From contig CAJTZS010000008.1 of NCBI GenBank assembly GCA_910584055.1, forward strand, positions 40,196 through 104,195: DNA of 64,000 bases. The letters run 5' to 3'. A program made the translations under genes and the position numbers. Source of the stretch: an uncultured Muribaculaceae bacterium (GTDB lineage: Bacteria > Bacteroidota > Bacteroidia > Bacteroidales > Muribaculaceae). Each line of letters begins with the position of its first letter. Positions within the stretch are counted from its first letter, which is position 1. Below, piece after piece: positions 7,735-14,707 of this stretch. Under the pieces are notes generated by a model. It saw nothing but the letters and a program-made list of their open reading frames with translations, did not search any database and had not been told where the DNA came from.

Positions 7735-8280
7735 ATGGTCGCACATCGGAAAAGCATAATCTTGCTAATAGCTATTGCGATTGTCTTTATGACAGTCGTA
7801 ATATTCAGGTTTGCGCTTGCAGCATTATTTATGTATGGATTTGCAACTTTCGCGTGTGTGATAACTATGAGCCAACAAAAACTTCATTTGGATTTTTGGG
7901 GATTCTTGAAAAAATACAGTTGGTTTTATTGGGTGGCGACAATTACGCTTATTCTTTTCGCCGTGGTTAATTATCACGGAGATAAGGCAAGCGAAGAAAA
8001 ATATTACCAGTGTTATAAATCTGCCCTAAACGATACGGTAGTGTCGATAGATTATTGGCGCAAAACCGGCAATAAAATAGAATTATCAAACGGCAAGATT
8101 TATAATGTCTACGTTACCCCCTACATTGGCGAAGTTGAGAATGTTGTAAGGCGAAAGCGCAATACCATAGTAGTCAAGAAAAAAGCGAACTGCGATACTT
8201 TATATTTCGAGGATTCGTATAATTATCAATGGCAGTTTGTAATATCCAATCCAAAGCCCAAAACAATATTTGAAGAATAA
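7735..8280 (+). CDS. membrane protein with soluble C-terminal domain (181 aa), moron
   Basis: The first ~85 residues hold about three hydrophobic segments (IILLIAIAIVFMTVVIF, LAALFMYGFATFACVI, WFYWVATITLILFAVV). The rest is a soluble domain (YYQCYKSALNDTVVSIDYWR, IELSNGKIYNVYVTPY). No family is recognised. With the secreted partner upstream it forms an AT-rich two-gene unit that stops 2 nt before the convergent phosphoribosyltransferase gene. A cell-envelope role such as superinfection exclusion is plausible but not shown by any motif. Confidence 0.6.
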   Translation: MVAHRKSIILLIAIAIVFMTVVIFRFALAALFMYGFATFACVITMSQQKLHLDFWGFLKKYSWFYWVATITLILFAVVNYHGDKASEEKYYQCYKSALNDTVVSIDYWRKTGNKIELSNGKIYNVYVTPYIGEVENVVRRKRNTIVVKKKANCDTLYFEDSYNYQWQFVISNPKPKTIFEE

Positions 8281-8282
8281 GG

Positions 8283-8939
8283 CTATGCCTTGTTGTTAAT
8301 CCCGGCGATAAAGACGAGGTTCTTGCCGGTAGGCTGAAAGAGCCGTTTCATTGCAAGCATCGTCTGGCCGGTGGTAACGAAATCATCGAAAACTATAATG
8401 TTCTGCTCCGCAGGGCATACATTCATTTCAAAGGTCGCGTTCACCCGCTGTTTGGAGCGGCAGAGCGCGACATCTTCATAAAAAGGTATTGCGAGTTGAC
8501 GGGCAAGGTCGGCAGCAACGAGTGAGGCGAAGTTGCGCTGACGGTGCCTCCGTTTCGGGGTGGTAATCACCGCCCAGCCTCCGGCGGCGAGGTTATAGCC
8601 GAGAACATCGGCGAGAAGCGCGGCGGTGGCCCCGGCAACTTTCGTAATCATGGCATCGTCGGCCTTGATTTCGGAAAGCGTTTTGCCGTAGACGCTCCGT
8701 TTCCACACGGCAAGGAAGAAAAGGCCGGTACGGTATGCGAGCATGGGGCGGCTCTGAAAGTCGCACCGCGCGCCATCGTCGTGCGCCCACTGTTGCCGTT
8801 TCTTTACGGCAAACAGATCCTTGCCGGATTGAGAGGAAGATAAAATGGCGGCAGACGGCGTTTCGAGTTCGGGTGTCGTTATCCCACGGATAATCTCGCC
8901 CATGTCAACCGCGCCGCTGCCGTCGTAAGGGGAAGCCAT
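8283..8939 (-). CDS. ComF-like phosphoribosyltransferase in the head operon
   Basis: The 218-aa protein has the PRPP-binding loop of type I phosphoribosyltransferases, IIVFDDFVTTGQTM (residues 181-194), and upstream of it TTPKRRHRQRNFASLVAADL (127-146), which recalls the basic RxxRGFNQ region of ComF proteins. Family members bind PRPP; ComF itself is linked to DNA uptake and repair. It lies 3 nt from the structural gene at 8943, so it is transcribed with the capsid genes. Why a phage head operon carries it is unclear: nucleotide salvage, NAD-type metabolism or DNA protection are options. Confidence 0.78.
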   Translation of the reverse strand: MASPYDGSGAVDMGEIIRGITTPELETPSAAILSSSQSGKDLFAVKKRQQWAHDDGARCDFQSRPMLAYRTGLFFLAVWKRSVYGKTLSEIKADDAMITKVAGATAALLADVLGYNLAAGGWAVITTPKRRHRQRNFASLVAADLARQLAIPFYEDVALCRSKQRVNATFEMNVCPAEQNIIVFDDFVTTGQTMLAMKRLFQPTGKNLVFIAGINNKA

Positions 8940-8942
8940 CTA

Positions 8943-9518
8943 TCAGGCGGCCTTTTTGGGGTTGATTATCCCGTCCTCGGTGATAATCTCGCCGTCGTAG
9001 AAAGGCGCGGGCACCTCGTCGGAGGCTTCGACGTTAATAGTTGTCGAGGTGGTGCCGGAAGCCCCCTGTCCGTTGTCCTGGTTCACCGTCGTTTTGGTGA
9101 GCCACTTGTCGCAGCCGACAACGCGGTAATTGTCGTTCATATCCTGTACGATAAAAACATTGTCCGAGTTGTTGAGATAAGCTGCGGCAGCGGATGCCTC
9201 CGCGCCCACGCCGGGGTGTACGGCGACGAGCTTGTTAAGCTGTGTCTGCGAGGGAAGCTCGCCCTGCGGCTCGGAGGTAAGCTGCGATTTGTCGGGGAGA
9301 ATGTCGATGAATTTCCATTTGGCGTCGGCTTTGAGGGTGAAGTCGCCCTTGTATCTGGCCGACGTCGCGCGTATGCCGTTGGCATCGCGTTCAAGGAGCG
9401 GCCAGCCCACTATCTCGCTTTTGGCGAGATAGTAGATACGACGGCGCACACCGGCGTATTCGGGCGTTCCCTGACACCATGCGAGGCTCTTTTGAATGTT
9501 GAGGCAAGAAGATGTCAT
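8943..9518 (-). CDS. probable virion structural protein (191 aa)
   Basis: It follows the major capsid gene with a 75-nt gap. It is an all-soluble protein rich in Thr/Ser/Gly and short strands (RIYYLAKSEIVGWPLLERD; GDFTLKADAKWKFIDILPDK; VFIVQDMNDNYRVVGCDKW) with a flexible acidic tail. There is no enzymatic motif. Position after the capsid suggests a decoration, head-completion or tail-tube protein; I cannot tell these apart from sequence. Confidence 0.55.
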   Translation of the reverse strand: MTSSCLNIQKSLAWCQGTPEYAGVRRRIYYLAKSEIVGWPLLERDANGIRATSARYKGDFTLKADAKWKFIDILPDKSQLTSEPQGELPSQTQLNKLVAVHPGVGAEASAAAAYLNNSDNVFIVQDMNDNYRVVGCDKWLTKTTVNQDNGQGASGTTSTTINVEASDEVPAPFYDGEIITEDGIINPKKAA

Positions 9519-9521
9519 AGC

Positions 9522-9593
9522 GTTTATAGTTTATGGTTTATCGTTTATCGGGAGCGAATCGTTGAACGATAGACGCTCAACGATAAACGCTCG
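9522..9593. repeat. GTTTATN heptad repeat and hairpin between head genes
   Basis: Four tandem heptamers of the form GTTTATN occupy about 9522-9549. They are followed by related inverted segments (CGTTGA.., ACGCTCAACG) that can fold into a hairpin before the capsid stop codon. The hairpin could partly terminate capsid mRNA and so adjust the ratio of capsid to downstream gene. The heptad habit recurs in several host intergenic spaces of this window. Confidence 0.45.
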
Positions 9594-10568
9594 CTATGCG
9601 GATTTGAGTTTAACAACTTTGAGGAATCGGCGGTCGATGCTTCGGAACTGTGTGCCGAAGAACATAGCGGCGGCGATAGTCATAGCCCACGGTTCCCAGC
9701 GTTTGACCTCCATACGGGTAAGGTCGCTCATGTTGTCGTAGGCGTAGAGCATATTGGAGCCGGGGGTGAGGATATACTTGTCCGTACCTGCGAGGCAGTC
9801 GAGGGGCACGATGGTGGTCTTGTTGAAGCTGCCCTCTACAATGGGCTGCTCGTATTTCTTGTTATAAGGCACGGAGTTGTGGGTAACAAGGTATGCGTCG
9901 TTATAGAAGTCGGCAAACTCCGGGTCGCAGAACAGGAACTTGTGCTGCTTTCTCAGATGCGGGTCGCATGAGCGTTCCACCTCTTTTGCGACATCGACGG
10001 CGTTAGTGCCGTCGACAGCCTCGGTAAGCTCGATGAGGTTGTTTTTGGCAACGGAAATGTTGCCGTCTTCCATTTCGCGGTCGAGGATAGTTCCCCAGCC
10101 GTCGAAAAGGTCGGCAGTCGTGTCGCCGTCGGGATTGCGCCTGGCGGTGAAAAGAACCTCGTGCAGGTGGTGTCCGAGCGAGCGCATGACGGCGGCGATG
10201 ACGAGGCGCGCCGAGGGAGCCTGCATCTGTGCGTCGCCGAGAGTGGCGGTGCCGCGTCCTAAAAGGGTCTGAATGATTTCCAGCGGCTCGAAGTCCTCGC
10301 GCACGTTGCCGAGGTAGGAAGTAATCTCACGGTAGCCTACTTTGGTGGCCGATGCGCTGCGGCGGTCGCGTCGGTAAGGGGCGAACTGCCCCGCGCCTTC
10401 GACGGAGGGGAGCTTTGTAGGCGCGGTAACGCCGGGCATACCCTGCATATATTTCAGGGCTTCCTCACAGGCAAAGAGCGGCATGAGAAGAAAGTCGGTC
10501 TTCCACTGGATAGCCGCCCTTTCATAGTCGGGGTCGGTGATTTGGATAGAGTGAAGTAAATCGGGCAT
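9594..10568 (-). CDS. phage major capsid protein
   Basis: The 324-aa protein follows the prohead protease and precedes another structural gene, the standard place for the major capsid protein. It begins MPDLLHSIQITDPDYERAAI and has the charged N-terminal arm, an E-loop-like section (SATKVGYREITSYLGN) and a C-terminal axial-domain-like half (FCDPEFADFYNDAYL; VEGSFNKTTIVPLD; MEVKRWEPWAMTIAAAM). An HK97-type fold is inferred from context, length and general pattern rather than from a unique motif. Confidence 0.78.
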   Translation of the reverse strand: MPDLLHSIQITDPDYERAAIQWKTDFLLMPLFACEEALKYMQGMPGVTAPTKLPSVEGAGQFAPYRRDRRSASATKVGYREITSYLGNVREDFEPLEIIQTLLGRGTATLGDAQMQAPSARLVIAAVMRSLGHHLHEVLFTARRNPDGDTTADLFDGWGTILDREMEDGNISVAKNNLIELTEAVDGTNAVDVAKEVERSCDPHLRKQHKFLFCDPEFADFYNDAYLVTHNSVPYNKKYEQPIVEGSFNKTTIVPLDCLAGTDKYILTPGSNMLYAYDNMSDLTRMEVKRWEPWAMTIAAAMFFGTQFRSIDRRFLKVVKLKSA

Positions 10569-10615
10569 AATGTACTTGAATTTTGGTTACAGAGGGAGGA
10601 TTTGCGGCATAGAGC

Positions 10616-11662
10616 TTACGGCAGTTGGTCGTAGATCTCGCGGGCGCGTCTGACCGATGCGCTGAAAGCGTCCATAGGGGATTCGGGCTTTTCGGGCTGC
10701 TGCGAAGTGCTGACGATGGCGGAGGTGGTTTCCGCCGGTGTCTTTTCGAGTTCGGCAACACGGGCTTTGAGGGTGGCGATTTCGGTGTCTTTGGCCTTGA
10801 TTTCGGAGGCGTTGCCGTTCAGAGCCTTGTCGATTTTTGCAAGCTGCTCCACGGAGAGGCTTGCCGTGGCCTTGTCGCCCGAAAGTTCCAGTGAATCAAG
10901 GGCGAGGGCGGCGCACAGTGCCGGGAAGATGATAGTAGACATTTGGGGAGTATTTGATTGGTTATTGATTACGGGCGTGGCGGCGTTGGAGGGCCTGAAC
11001 ATAGCGGCAATGGCCGCGAAGAACCTGCCGAGGCCGCTTTCTCTGTCGGCGACGGGCACATTGGGTATAGGCATACCGGCAGCCGCCATCGCCGAGGCGG
11101 TGGAATCGGTGAGTTTGGGGGCGGTGTCCTCCGGCTCGTCGGTTATTTCATCGACAAAACCCCATTCGAGGGCTTCTTTGGCCGATAGCCAGCCGCCTAC
11201 TTTCATAAGGTCAAGGAGTGCTTTGGGGTCTTTTCGGCATTTGGCGGCGTACATGGCGGCAACTCCGGCATCGAGTTTGTCAAGGTCGGCTTTCTGCCTT
11301 TCGAGGGCAGAAATTAGGTCGGCCATCTGGTCGGCGTTGAGGCTCGACCATTTGAAAAACTCGTTGGAGCATTTATGCACGAGGTACCAAGCGGCGGTGT
11401 CGATGCTGACGTGCTTTGCACCGAGGGCGGCGATAGTCGCTGCGGAGGCGTTCATGCCGACGAAATGCACCGACACGTCGCCGTGCAGCTTGAAAGCGGA
11501 GGAAATAGAAAGTGCGGTGGCGAGTGAGCCGCCTGTGCTGTCGATAAGTACGTTAACGGGTTTCCCGGCGTTTTTTGCGAGTATGTAGTCTACATAATCG
11601 CGGTCGAAGTCGTAGCCTCCGACAAAGCCTTTCAGATGCAGGTTATATTTGGGCTGTGGCAT
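10616..11662 (-). CDS. ClpP-like prohead protease with C-terminal scaffold domain
   Basis: The first ~185 residues are a ClpP/S49-type serine protease: NVLIDSTGGSLATALSIS (37-54), catalytic Ser in FVGMNASAATIAALG (S73), His in AAWYLVHKC (H96), and the conserved WLSAKEALEWGFVDEI near 175. It cuts scaffold and capsid precursors during head maturation. The C-terminal third is a coiled-coil scaffold-like part (KIDKALNGNASEIKAKDTEI). A second start, MSTIIFPALC, lies inside the same frame at 10942 and would give a 108-aa scaffold alone, as in phages with nested protease/scaffold genes. Confidence 0.88.
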   Translation of the reverse strand: MPQPKYNLHLKGFVGGYDFDRDYVDYILAKNAGKPVNVLIDSTGGSLATALSISSAFKLHGDVSVHFVGMNASAATIAALGAKHVSIDTAAWYLVHKCSNEFFKWSSLNADQMADLISALERQKADLDKLDAGVAAMYAAKCRKDPKALLDLMKVGGWLSAKEALEWGFVDEITDEPEDTAPKLTDSTASAMAAAGMPIPNVPVADRESGLGRFFAAIAAMFRPSNAATPVINNQSNTPQMSTIIFPALCAALALDSLELSGDKATASLSVEQLAKIDKALNGNASEIKAKDTEIATLKARVAELEKTPAETTSAIVSTSQQPEKPESPMDAFSASVRRAREIYDQLP

Positions 11663-11739
11663 ATCTTAATCGTTGTTTGCCACAAAAGTACCGCAGTAAA
11701 TAAAGCGGCTAAAAGACACTGAAATTCATGGAAATTTCG

Positions 11740-11747
11740 TAACTTTG
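11740..11747 (+). promoter_or_regulatory. -7 promoter box of the Abi gene
   Basis: TAACTTTG sits only 4 nt before the first ATG (11752). With initiation 5-7 nt after the box, the mRNA would be leaderless for that ATG or have a ~14-nt leader (with GGGAAA) for the in-frame ATG at 11767. Both are usable; the second gives the more typical family N-terminus (MTLDKQVRLL). Confidence 0.6.
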
Positions 11748-11751
11748 CATA

Positions 11752-12648
11752 ATGGGAAATCAAGCAATGACATTAGATAAGCAGGTCAGGCTTCTACGAA
11801 GCAGAGGCATGACTATTGCCGACGAGAACAAAGCCAAAGAGGTTTTGTTAGACGTCGGTTATTATCGTCTTGGTTTCTATTGGTTTCCATTTGAGAAGAC
11901 TTACCCGGCAAAACAAAATCGAACACATGAGTTTGTTGCCGGAGCCAACTTCGATGATGCGGTGAAGCTATATTATTTCGATTACAAATTACGGAGCATA
12001 CTTGCGTTTTATATAAACCGAATAGAGATAAACTTTCGCAACTTCCTGACCTACACGCTTTCCAATAATTATACAGATAACCCGCAGTGGTTTGTCGATG
12101 ATACGGTAGTGGCAGAACAGTTTGCGTCGACTTTTGACAGTACGGTTTATACGGCCAGTTTCAAACTGAACTCCGTAATCAGGCAACATCACCGCGTCCA
12201 TCAGGAGGATACATACGCCCCTGCATGGAAAACGATAGAATACATGACATTCGGTAGTGTTATAAATCTCTATAAAGCAATAAAGGATAGGCGTCTGAAG
12301 ATAGAAATAGCCAATCATTACGGCATACGCTATATAGAGGTCGTTGAAAACTACCTTGAAATAGTAAGGGAACTCCGTAACTATTGCGCCCACGGTAATG
12401 TGCTATATGATTTTGTGCCTTTCAAATATATCAGGAGAGGCCCGGCAGAAGTACGGGGCGCCAGGAATTTTCGTAATCTTAACGGCTCGATAGCAGTAGT
12501 CCTTTATATGCTCAAACAGGTTTCGATAAACCGTTACAATGAAATGGTGGAAGAAATCAAGGCACTTATACGACACTACTCACAATCCCCCAAAGTGGCC
12601 GAAATAATCGCCAACATAAGCGGATTAGATGCCTCAAATGTAAAATAA
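11752..12648 (+). CDS. Abi_2/AbiF-like abortive-infection HEPN protein
   Basis: This 298-aa protein matches the Abi_2 (AbiD/AbiF) family along its length: LDKQVRLLRSRGMTI, LLDVGYYRLGFYWFPF, then YYFDYKLRSILAFYINRIEI and the HEPN signature RNYCAH (R209-x4-H214). HEPN domains of this type are RNases; the family blocks phage growth by stopping the cell, and AbiF is regarded as a relative of the Cas13 ancestor that works with a conserved RNA. A candidate RNA with its own promoter and terminator follows directly (12708-12797). The gene is rightward and AT-rich inside the leftward phage operon, so it is cargo, perhaps against competing phages. The start may be 11767. Confidence 0.85.
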   Translation: MGNQAMTLDKQVRLLRSRGMTIADENKAKEVLLDVGYYRLGFYWFPFEKTYPAKQNRTHEFVAGANFDDAVKLYYFDYKLRSILAFYINRIEINFRNFLTYTLSNNYTDNPQWFVDDTVVAEQFASTFDSTVYTASFKLNSVIRQHHRVHQEDTYAPAWKTIEYMTFGSVINLYKAIKDRRLKIEIANHYGIRYIEVVENYLEIVRELRNYCAHGNVLYDFVPFKYIRRGPAEVRGARNFRNLNGSIAVVLYMLKQVSINRYNEMVEEIKALIRHYSQSPKVAEIIANISGLDASNVK

Positions 12649-12671
12649 TCACAACTTTTCTGTTTGAGCCA

Positions 12672-12701
12672 TTGTTATATCAGAAAAAATAAGTACCTTT
12701 G
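12672..12701 (+). promoter_or_regulatory. promoter of the candidate ncRNA
   Basis: TTG (12672-12674) and TACCTTTG (12694-12701) are 19 nt apart, a full match to the Bacteroidales -33/-7 pattern. No open frame of useful size follows; transcription should start near 12708 and end at the terminator at 12797. Confidence 0.72.
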
Positions 12702-12707
12702 CAACAT

Positions 12708-12797
12708 CATAAGTGCAGCTATCGGTTTTAGTCCCGGTACCAGCACTCTAAAAGGGAAAAGAGGCCGCGCATTTTGTCTGCGCGGCTTCGCCTTTTT
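12708..12797 (+). ncRNA. candidate small RNA downstream of the Abi gene (~90 nt)
   Basis: Between a consensus promoter and a strong terminator lies no gene but a clean hairpin: AGTGC (12712-12716) pairs with GCACT (12743-12747), and inside it TATCGG (12720-12725) pairs with CCGGTA (12734-12739, one G-U), with loop TTTTAGTC. A linker (CTAAAAGGGAAAA) joins it to the terminator hairpin. AbiF-type toxins are known to be paired with a conserved RNA that restrains them, so an RNA antitoxin is the leading idea. The segment GTTTTAGTCCC also looks like a worn tRNA T-arm; a tRNA-derived origin is the alternative. Confidence 0.6.
12761..12797 (+). terminator. intrinsic terminator of the candidate ncRNA
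   Basis: GAGGCCGCGCA (12761-12771) pairs with TGCGCGGCTTC (12779-12789), 11 bp with one G-U pair and a 7-nt loop, followed by GCCTTTTT. Confidence 0.8.
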
Positions 12798-12814
12798 ATA
12801 TCAGTCTGTCAAGC

Positions 12815-12839
12815 AAAAAAAGGCCGGCTTTCGCCGACC
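12815..12839 (-). terminator. intrinsic terminator of ardA
   Basis: Read leftward, GGTCGGC pairs with GCCGGCC across a GAAA tetraloop and is followed by seven T residues. It lies 25 nt past the ardA stop codon and faces the ncRNA terminator. Confidence 0.75.
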
Positions 12840-12850
12840 CACCGAGGGAG
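12828..12850 (+). repeat. left copy of a 23-bp inverted repeat around the ardA segment
   Basis: CTTTCGCCGACCCACC followed by GAGGGAG is an exact inverted copy of 14244-14266. Beyond the 23 bp the match continues imperfectly on both sides (GGCTTRCGYTTT inward). The left copy overlaps the ardA terminator. Confidence 0.75.
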
Positions 12851-12863
12851 AGAGGCTTACGCT

Positions 12864-13490
12864 TTACCAATGGCGGAACACATAGCCGTTATCCATGTAG
12901 TAGTCGTACATGAACAATTCGCGGCCATAGGCGGCATAGTCGAAGTAGTTTGCGAGATTGCCCATCGTGCGGTCGAGGTCGTAGCACTCGTCAACGATAT
13001 GCCGGGCAAAGGCTTCCTCGTCCTCCCACTCGCCGCAGTAGCAGTCCTCGAAGTGGTCGAGGCTCCCGCCTCCCCAATCCACGAAAGCGTCCACGGCCTC
13101 CTTGTCGTGGATTTCCGACAGCCGGATATATTCGGCGATTTTATCCCATGTTTCCTGCCCCATGCAGCTTTCGCAGTACCACTCACGGGGGAAGTTCTCG
13201 TAGTCCTGGAACATCAGCTCCGGGTCGTTTTCGTCGGCGTGGTAAGCCCGGCAGAAGTTGATGAAGTCCTCGTAGCTGTCGAAGGTGGAGAGGTCAACCC
13301 ACAGGCCGGAGAGGTCGCCGCCGTTGTATTTGGCGTATGTTCCGCAGTAGAGCGACGGATTTTCGTCGCGGTAGTCGGCCTCGTGTTCGGTGATGGCCTC
13401 GCGCAGCGATTCGGGCGTGTAGTCGAGTTCTTCGAGGCGGTCGATGATAACCTGACGGAGAGGGAGGTTGGCGTTAAGAATTTCTTTCAT
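12864..13490 (-). CDS. ardA: ArdA antirestriction protein
   Basis: ArdA proteins are acidic DNA mimics that occupy type I restriction-modification enzymes and protect incoming DNA. The diagnostic core is present: PSLYCGTYAKYNGGDLSGLW, VDLSTFDSYEDF, then NDPELMFQDYENFP, with many Asp/Glu throughout and a C-terminal DYYMDNGYVFRHW. At 208 aa it is slightly longer than the usual ~165-170 because of an N-terminal helical extension. It lies next to the Abi gene, is followed by its own terminator, and is preceded by palindrome copy B. This places an anti-host-defence gene and a defence gene side by side in the prophage. Confidence 0.93.
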   Translation of the reverse strand: MKEILNANLPLRQVIIDRLEELDYTPESLREAITEHEADYRDENPSLYCGTYAKYNGGDLSGLWVDLSTFDSYEDFINFCRAYHADENDPELMFQDYENFPREWYCESCMGQETWDKIAEYIRLSEIHDKEAVDAFVDWGGGSLDHFEDCYCGEWEDEEAFARHIVDECYDLDRTMGNLANYFDYAAYGRELFMYDYYMDNGYVFRHW

Positions 13491-13539
13491 GTCTGTATGA
13501 ATTGAGGGTTTGAATGAATGATTTCGTGTAAAAGCTCTT

Positions 13540-13688
13540 TCTTTTACGCTGCCCTCAAAGTTGCTCCCGGCGGTGTTTCAAGACAAGGCTCTGAAAGAAA
13601 ATACGCTCTGCAAGAGGAAGATTTTCAGAAAGATGCAGTTTAGCCTTGTCGCGCCGCAGGGAGCTATTAACTTTGCGGAGTAAAAGGA
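13540..13688. promoter_or_regulatory. large palindrome with embedded promoter, copy B (before ardA)
   Basis: Outer arms TCTTTTAC (13540) and GTAAAAGGA (to 13688) face each other. Inside, CAAAGTT (13556-13562) pairs with AACTTTG, GCTCCC with GGGAGC, and GACAAGGCT with AGCCTTGTC; near the tip CTGAAA.. faces ATTTTCAG. The right arm carries TTG (13646-13648) and TAACTTTG (13668-13675) 19 nt apart. By hand alignment its promoter arm matches copy A at about 32 of 40 positions. The TA of the -7 box falls in an unpaired bulge when the strand folds. Confidence 0.65.
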
Positions 13689-14243
13689 AGGGCGCGAAAT
13701 CAATCATGCCCTCGGTTCACAATGAAAGAAAATCAGCCAGCCGGGAGTGTCGGGTATCGACAGCCGCGACACATACAACGTACAGCCCGAACCCACCGGG
13801 GCATCAACGACACTGCCAACGGCCATACAGACAACCACACATACGCCATACGGCGGCAACGGAGGCGTTGAAATCTCCACCTGCTACTACGGCAAAACAT
13901 CAACTCCGCGAGGCTTGCCCTGCCGACAACGATTCATGTTCCATACGGAGAGAACTTACCACAGCCAAACAGCGAAAGCCAAAGGAGGAAGGAACAGTGC
14001 CATATATAAAAAGGAAAGTCCGCCACAAGGCAGACCGTCCGAATAATAATGAGTGGGCGAAGCGTGAGCCTGACGTCCACGGCTGCAACTGCGGCGCACA
14101 GTGCGAGGAAGCCCGGCATATCGTCGCAAGCTACGGCCACGCAGGGCAATGAGTGTCTTCGGATATGCCGCCAATGACCGCATTATCCTATCAACGGCTA
14201 CATCAGGATAACAGCCATGTGTTCAAGTCCTGAAAACGCAAGC
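13689..14243. other. apparently non-coding, GC-rich segment right of palindrome B
   Basis: Several overlapping open frames exist on both strands (up to 168 codons) but all have shadow-type composition (Arg/His/Pro-rich, no structure pattern) and no frame is clearly better. Duplex promoter activity of palindrome B would transcribe this segment rightward as a long RNA. It ends at the right inverted repeat. I see no defined RNA structure or gene. Confidence 0.4.
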
Positions 14244-14266
14244 CTCCCTCGGTGGGTCGGCGAAAG
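14244..14266 (-). repeat. right copy of the 23-bp inverted repeat
   Basis: Exact inverted copy of 12828-12850; the two bracket a 1.4-kb segment with ardA, palindrome B and the non-coding stretch. It lies just outside the stop codon of the gene at 14276. Confidence 0.75.
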
Positions 14267-14275
14267 GCAGCCCAT

Positions 14276-14707
14276 TCAGAACACGCATGGCAAAAGCGAG
14301 CGTTGCCCCACCGCCTTAACCTCAATCTCCCACACGGCAGGGTCGCCACCGGGAAGCCCCGTCTTCCTTGTGAGCGACACTTTGGGAAATGGCGGCTCGG
14401 CTGCGCCGATCAGCCAAGACCTGCCGCTTACGTCGGTAATGACAAACCCCATCTGAATATCTATACGCAGAAATTTCGATGTGCGGAATTTCAAAGTCGC
14501 CGTTTCCACGGGCGCGCCGTGGCTGCACTCGCTGACCGCCTCGGCGGTAGCGTTTGCAAACGGCACTTCCTCCACATCGGTATGGGCGGCCACGGTAAGC
14601 CCGGCCATAGCCATTTCACGCAGGTTGGGCTGTAATTTCTCGCAGTCGACAACCCCGACAAACCGTATGCCGGGAAGCGACAGTTTCGGTACGAGGGGCG
14701 ATTTCAT
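14276..14707 (-). CDS. conserved phage protein of unknown function (143 aa)
   Basis: A soluble beta-rich protein beginning MKSPLVPKLSLPGIRFVGVV, with an internal hydrophobic stretch (MGFVITDVSGRSWLIGAAEP) and an ending VWEIEVKAVGQRSLLPCVF. It overlaps the preceding zinc-ribbon gene by 4 nt, so the two are coupled. I recognise no family. Composition matches the leftward phage genes, and a structural role is possible because small beta-rich proteins of this kind occur in tail modules. Confidence 0.6.
   Translation of the reverse strand: MKSPLVPKLSLPGIRFVGVVDCEKLQPNLREMAMAGLTVAAHTDVEEVPFANATAEAVSECSHGAPVETATLKFRTSKFLRIDIQMGFVITDVSGRSWLIGAAEPPFPKVSLTRKTGLPGGDPAVWEIEVKAVGQRSLLPCVF

Noticed and set aside
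12711..12749. tRNA gene downstream of the Abi gene
   Set aside because: The 3' part recalls a T-arm, but D-arm and anticodon arm are missing, and the real pairing is a simple hairpin after a promoter.
13646..14152. 168-codon open frame (+) and a 99-codon frame inside it
   Set aside because: Arg/His/Pro-rich composition, no secondary-structure pattern, competing frames on both strands; treated as non-coding.
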